A DNA stretch of 7,457 bases from Patescibacteria group bacterium (GTDB lineage: Bacteria; Patescibacteriota; Minisyncoccia; Phycocordibacterales; XYD1-FULL-46-19): the NCBI GenBank assembly GCA_030916795.1, contig JAUPVZ010000050.1:1-7457 (forward strand). The letters are read 5' to 3'. Both the position numbers and the translations under genes were made by a program. A model generated the notes under the pieces. The model worked only from the letters and a program-made list of their open reading frames with translations, made no database searches and was not told the origin of the DNA. Positions 5,161 to 7,457 of the stretch are shown piece by piece (position 1 is the first letter of the stretch; each line of letters begins with the position of its first letter).

Positions 5161-6162
5161 ATGAGAAAACAAGTGGATATTACCCCTCATCTCAGCTTAA
5201 TGATTGGTGGCACCGTTTCTGGTTTTGATGTTTTAAAATTACCACAACAAATCCCCACTTTCGTCTCTAAAGCCCAAAAAGAAGGTGAGTCTATCTTTAT
5301 ATTAGGAGGTGGTACCAACACGATATTCTCGGCTGGTCACCATCAGATTCGGATTGGCAAAATGACAATAAATAAATTGGCCGTCGACGGCCAATTTATC
5401 CGCGCTGGGGCAGGTGTAATGTGGGACAAAATAGTCGAAACCGCCGTAGCTCATAATCTATCAGGTATAGAAGCACTGTCGGCTATCCCAGGCACCGCCG
5501 GCGCTGGGCCAATTCAAAATATTGGTGCCTACGGCCAAGAGATATCTCATTGCCTGGATACAGTAATAGCCTATGACACACTAGTAAAGGAATTTATACC
5601 CATAAAAAACCACGACTGTGGTTTTGGGTACCGCTCAAGTATTTTTAAAGAAAACCCGAGACAATTTGTTATTTCAGAAATAATTTTAAAACTTAAAAAA
5701 AATTATAATTTTACAGATATTATTGACTACCCTGGGGTCAGAGAATATATGTCTGAGCATGACCTAGCTTTTAACTTACAAAATATTCGGGCGGCTATTA
5801 TTGAAATTCGATCACTTAAGCTACCTAACCCAGCGACCTTAGCCAATGCTGGCTCTTTCTTTAAAAATCCGTATATAGATATTAACCACGCAAAAAAACT
5901 TAAAAAAGAATTCCCCGATCTACCCCAATTTCCAACAGGAGAGAATCTAATCAAAATACCGGCTGGTTGGTTAATTGAAAAAGCGGGACTAAAAGGTATT
6001 CGCGTTGGAGATTTGGGTACTTACGACAAAAATGCTCTCGTATTAGTAAACTATAATCAAGCTAGTTTTAATGACTTAGAAGAGTTTATTAAATATATCC
6101 AATCAAAAATCCAAATAATGTTTGGGGTTGAATTAATACCCGAAGTAAATATTATAAGATAA
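5161..6162 (+). CDS. murB: UDP-N-acetylenolpyruvoylglucosamine reductase (MurB), type I
   Basis: MurB is the FAD-dependent reductase that uses NADPH to turn the MurA product into UDP-MurNAc in the cytoplasm. The protein has 333 residues, close to the family's usual length. The FAD-binding part includes 'FILGGGTNTIF' (46-56) and 'AIPGTAGAGPIQNIGAYGQE' (108-127). Catalytic-site motifs match E. coli: R158 in 'CGFGYRSSIFK' (R159), S232 in 'AGSFFKNP' (S229) and E328 in 'LIPEVNIIR' (E325). 'CGFGYRSSIFK' is the form seen in type I enzymes. It is divergent from the HTH-MurA gene, which catalyses the preceding step, and is probably translated from a leaderless message. The codon use is noticeably AT-rich. 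A short T-run follows the stop (6174-6180), but no stem is visible there. Confidence 0.96.
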   Translation: MRKQVDITPHLSLMIGGTVSGFDVLKLPQQIPTFVSKAQKEGESIFILGGGTNTIFSAGHHQIRIGKMTINKLAVDGQFIRAGAGVMWDKIVETAVAHNLSGIEALSAIPGTAGAGPIQNIGAYGQEISHCLDTVIAYDTLVKEFIPIKNHDCGFGYRSSIFKENPRQFVISEIILKLKKNYNFTDIIDYPGVREYMSEHDLAFNLQNIRAAIIEIRSLKLPNPATLANAGSFFKNPYIDINHAKKLKKEFPDLPQFPTGENLIKIPAGWLIEKAGLKGIRVGDLGTYDKNALVLVNYNQASFNDLEEFIKYIQSKIQIMFGVELIPEVNIIR

Positions 6163-6386
6163 TTTAACTTAGTTTTTTTATCAATTTATGGGAAAATTGT
6201 GGCAAGGGGGGAGAAAAAAAGCGAAGAAAAGATTATGCGCGCACCAGGGTCTCCCCCTACGGGGGCGGGTACTTTTCGGCTGAGACATTCTTAACAGATG
6301 CTCGGCAACGAAAAGTCTTTCGACCCCTAACGAAAGCAAAGCAGTTTGCTTTCTGTGCGCGCCCAAACTCCACTCCGTTCCGTTTG
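6163..6386. other. Non-coding spacer between murB and tRNA-Ile, with hairpins and tRNA-like fragments
   Basis: No convincing gene is visible. It holds CCCCC-TAC-GGGGG (6253-6265), CGAAA-AGTC-TTTCG (6309-6322) and a perfect 9-bp hairpin GAAAGCAAA-GCAG-TTTGCTTTC (6332-6353). The 10-mer TATGCGCGCA at 6234-6243 repeats the plus-strand sequence over the tRNA 5' end (6451-6460). TTCGACCCCTA (6319-6329) is an inverted copy of 11 bases of the tRNA T-arm (6396-6406). The fragments suggest a decayed duplication around the tRNA, or a trailer able to pair with it. Confidence 0.5.
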
Positions 6387-6459
6387 TGCGCGCACTAGGG
6401 GTCGAACCTAGGACCTTTCGAGTATCAGTCGAATGCTCTACCAACTGAGCTATGCGCGC
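6387..6459 (-). tRNA. tRNA-Ile (anticodon GAU)
   Basis: All cloverleaf parts are present in 73 nt. The acceptor stem GCGCGCA/TGCGCGC is perfect. The D-stem is GCTC/GAGC with loop AGTTGGTA. The anticodon stem TTCGA/TCGAA holds the loop CTGATAC with anticodon GAT. The variable loop is AGGTC, and the T-stem CTAGG/CCTAG holds TTCGACC. The discriminator is A. The 3' CCA is not encoded (ACA follows), so a CCA-adding enzyme is needed. tRNA-Ile(GAU) often lies in the 16S-23S spacer; here it lies downstream of 16S on the same strand, but separated by two terminators and a coding gene, with no 23S. Confidence 0.96.
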
Positions 6460-6473
6460 ATATTTACTGTCAA

Positions 6474-6482
6474 AATATACCA
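6474..6482 (-). promoter_or_regulatory. Candidate extended -10 promoter for tRNA-Ile
   Basis: On the minus strand TGG-TATATT (6474-6482) forms an extended -10 box (TGN plus TATATT). The expected start is about 8 nt upstream of the tRNA 5' end. No clear -35 is present, since the preceding sequence is the T-rich tail of the upstream terminator. Confidence 0.5.
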
Positions 6483-6488
6483 GAAAAA

Positions 6489-6532
6489 TTGAAAAAAGAA
6501 AGGGCTTGGGCGATATAAAAATCACCCAAGCC
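6489..6532 (-). terminator. Terminator after the 86-residue membrane-protein gene
   Basis: GGCTTGGG-C-GAT and ATC-A-CCCAAGCC (6503-6532) form a 12-bp stem. On the minus-strand RNA the odd pair is a G-U wobble, so the stem is complete. CTTTCTTTTTTC follows. It separates the small gene from tRNA-Ile. Confidence 0.85.
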
Positions 6533-6548
6533 AACAAAACTCAATCTC

Positions 6549-6809
6549 CTATTTCATCTCCGCCAGCTGCTCCACCGACGGGCCCCACACATAAGTGATG
6601 GGGCCATTATAGGTCACAAGCCACTCAGCGGGCTTGGCGACCCAATGGTCTCCCTCGGCAGCCCGGACGCGGACCACCTGCCGATCCGGCCAGGTACAAA
6701 CCACCTCCACTGGTGGCAGGATGCTGTCGAGTGACAGCCACAACCCGCCCCAAAAGAATGCGGTGACCAGCAGGAGGCTAGCCACACCCTGAAAAAAACT
6801 TTTCAACAT
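6549..6809 (-). CDS. Small single-helix membrane protein, 86 residues, unknown family
   Basis: I do not recognise a family. From the chosen ATG at 6809 the protein starts MLKSFFQG, then has one hydrophobic helix at about residues 8-30 (VASLLLVTAFFWGGLWLSLD), then a 55-residue polar tail that is probably outside the membrane (VEVVCTWPDRQVVRVRAAEG and onward). The reading frame is open further up to 6857, but AGGGAGGG lies 8 nt before 6809 and is the only strong Shine-Dalgarno-like site in the window, which decides the start. It has its own promoter (6899-6927), an about 83-nt leader with a hairpin, and a terminator. It is visibly GC-richer than murB and murA, which hints at separate origin. 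A signal-anchor or small secreted protein is possible. Confidence 0.7.
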   Translation of the reverse strand: MLKSFFQGVASLLLVTAFFWGGLWLSLDSILPPVEVVCTWPDRQVVRVRAAEGDHWVAKPAEWLVTYNGPITYVWGPSVEQLAEMK

Positions 6810-6854
6810 AACTTCGACCCTCCCTGGTTTTGGGAAAGCAACCTGTATGTTCCA

Positions 6855-6880
6855 CACTCCTCGCCCACAGGGCGGGAGTG
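6855..6880 (-). promoter_or_regulatory. Leader hairpin upstream of the 86-residue gene
   Basis: CACTCC-T-CGCCC (6855-6866) pairs with GGGCG-GGAGTG (6870-6880), 11 bp with one bulged base and a 3-nt loop. It lies within the predicted 5' leader, about 45 nt before the start codon. It is not followed by a T-run, so it is not a terminator; it may stabilise the mRNA or affect translation. Confidence 0.5.
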
Positions 6881-6898
6881 GCTTTTGCGCCTAATAAA

Positions 6899-6927
6899 AT
6901 AATACCCCAAAATGGACAAAAAGTCAA
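6899..6927 (-). promoter_or_regulatory. Promoter of the 86-residue gene
   Basis: TTGACT (6922-6927) and TATTAT (6899-6904) are 17 bp apart on the minus strand; each matches the sigma-70 consensus at five of six positions. The -35 begins 3 bp beyond the 16S terminator stem, so the gene has a start independent of rRNA transcription. Confidence 0.8.
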
Positions 6928-6929
6928 TC

Positions 6930-6969
6930 ATCATAAAAAACGGCCCCGTGAGGGGCCGTTTTTTATGAT
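6930..6969. terminator. Perfect 18-bp bidirectional terminator after 16S rRNA
   Basis: The arms (6930-6947 and 6952-6969) are exact reverse complements around GTGA. The GC core CGGCCCC/GGGGCCG is flanked by six A and six T, so it is a strong intrinsic terminator on both strands. It ends the 16S transcript about 175 nt after the 16S 3' end. Confidence 0.92.
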
Positions 6970-7145
6970 TGAAAATTTGATTGAAGAGCCCGCACGTTAC
7001 CGATCTTTTCCGGTGTTCCGTCCACTCCCGCTTAGGTGGCAGGAGACACCGATTCATGTTTAGAGTCATAGAATCATCACTCCAACTGTTTTATGAAAAC
7101 AAAACAGCGATCAACCTCGTAAGCTAAGTAAAACTTAGCGTTCCA
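6970..7145 (-). other. 16S rRNA 3' trailer with four hairpins
   Basis: Non-coding. Reading away from the 16S end there are GCTAAGT-AAA-ACTTAGC (7123-7139), CTGTTTT/AAAACAG (7086-7092, 7101-7107), GATTCATG/CAT-A-GAATC (7051-7075) and a compound stem with arms GGTGT/ACACC and CTCCCGC/GCAGGAG (7012-7050). The last may be one side of a processing structure. No tRNA or 23S start is present before the terminator. Confidence 0.6.
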
Positions 7146-7457
7146 AATGGAATAGTTCCACGACCAGCTTCCGCTAGCCGTGCCTTGTTACGACTTAACC
7201 CTTGTCACCGAACTTACCTTAGGCCCACCGAAGTGAGACTTCGGGTATTCCCGGCTCCCCTGGCTTGACGGGCGGTGAGTACAAGACTTGAGAACGTATT
7301 CACCGCGGGATAGCTGACCCGCGATTACTAGCGATTCCAACTTCATGAGGTCGAGTTGCAGACCTCAATCCGAACTGGGGCCGTCTTTAAAGGATTAGCT
7401 CAGCCTCTCGGCGTCGCAACCCGTTGTAACGGCCATTGTATCATGTGTGTAGCCCAG
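7146..7457 (-). rRNA. 16S ribosomal RNA, 3' portion (continues past the window)
   Basis: The minus strand reads GGGCTACACACATGATACAATGG at the window edge (about E. coli 1220), then the 1390-1407 region as TGTACTCACCGCCCGTC (7267-7283), then AAGTCGTAACAAGG. Helix 45 follows as CACGGCTAGC-GGAA-GCTGGTCGTG (7159-7182), with all ten pairs formed and the dimethyladenosine tetraloop GGAA intact. The 3' end is placed at about 7146 by assuming 13 nt after helix 45, as in E. coli. Within that tail, positions equal to 1535-1540 read AUUCCA (7153-7148), not CCUCCU, so the canonical anti-Shine-Dalgarno is missing. The 5' part is outside the window. Confidence 0.96.

Noticed and set aside
6181..6537. 118-codon open frame on the minus strand containing 'IAQLVEHSTDTRKVLGSTPSART'
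   Set aside because: That peptide is the translation of the tRNA-Ile gene, a well-known artefact; the frame also crosses a terminator.
6810..6892. Leader of the 86-residue gene as a riboswitch
   Set aside because: Only one simple hairpin is present, with no alternative terminator or recognised aptamer motif.
6803..7069. 88-codon minus-strand frame and the overlapping 77-codon plus-strand frame (6830-7063)
   Set aside because: Both run through the perfect 16S terminator and the rRNA trailer, and both encode the mirrored 'HHKKRP...GPFF' string produced by the palindrome. No start signals or coding pattern.
7046..7080. Anticodon-arm-like hairpin with loop containing CTCTAAA, reminiscent of a CUA-reading (pyrrolysine or suppressor) tRNA
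   Set aside because: No acceptor stem, D-arm or T-arm (GTTCRA) can be found around it; it is one of several trailer hairpins.
1..7457. CRISPR array, transposase or phage genes
   Set aside because: No regularly spaced repeats, transposase motifs or phage structural proteins were seen; the repeats present are single palindromes, one duplicated leader and one 7-bp triplet repeat.

Overview
The window reads as a peptidoglycan-precursor (mur) cluster next to the 3' part of a 16S rRNA gene. The organism is most likely a Candidate Phyla Radiation (Patescibacteria) bacterium. This is inferred from four things. The MurC and MurD sequences carry motifs I associate with that group: 'GTRGKST', 'MELDSWAL' and 'NDNNATT' in MurD, 'EACEYRRSFL' in MurC. 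Key mur genes have almost no leaders. The 16S gene is not followed by 23S. The 16S diverges at positions that are nearly universal elsewhere. No search was run, so phylum-level placement rests on recalled motifs.

Layout. Positions 1-730 hold the N-terminal half of murC on the minus strand, running off the window. Positions 799-1278 (minus) encode a small Cys/His protein resembling NlpC/P60 or CHAP hydrolases. Positions 1372-2076 (minus) encode an unrecognised 234-residue protein with a textbook promoter (TTGACA-17-TATAAT). Then come murD (2201-3592, minus) and a MurA-family enzyme with an N-terminal XRE helix-turn-helix (3608-5137, minus). Divergent from it, across only 23 bp, is murB (5161-6162, plus). 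A non-coding spacer leads to tRNA-Ile(GAU) (6387-6459, minus), a GC-richer one-helix membrane protein (6549-6809, minus), a perfect 18-bp bidirectional terminator (6930-6969), the 16S trailer, and the 3' end of 16S rRNA (about 7146-7457, minus, continuing outside).

How the genes fit together. MurA and MurB convert UDP-GlcNAc to UDP-MurNAc; MurC and MurD then add L-Ala and D-Glu. All four steps are represented here. The HTH domain on the MurA homologue, and a 7-bp inverted repeat (5133-5149) covering its own start codons and part of the murB -10 box, suggest an enzyme that also regulates its own gene and murB.

The main anomalies are: (1) helix 45 of the 16S is intact, but the tail after it lacks the CCUCC anti-Shine-Dalgarno core, while murB and murD appear leaderless or nearly so; (2) GC-rich nested palindromes sit in frame inside murC and at two places in murD, like small palindromic elements tolerated as surface loops; (3) murC and the Cys/His gene share a duplicated 38-bp leader, each with an 8-codon upstream ORF overlapping the true start; (4) the 16S is a separate, terminator-bounded unit not linked to 23S.
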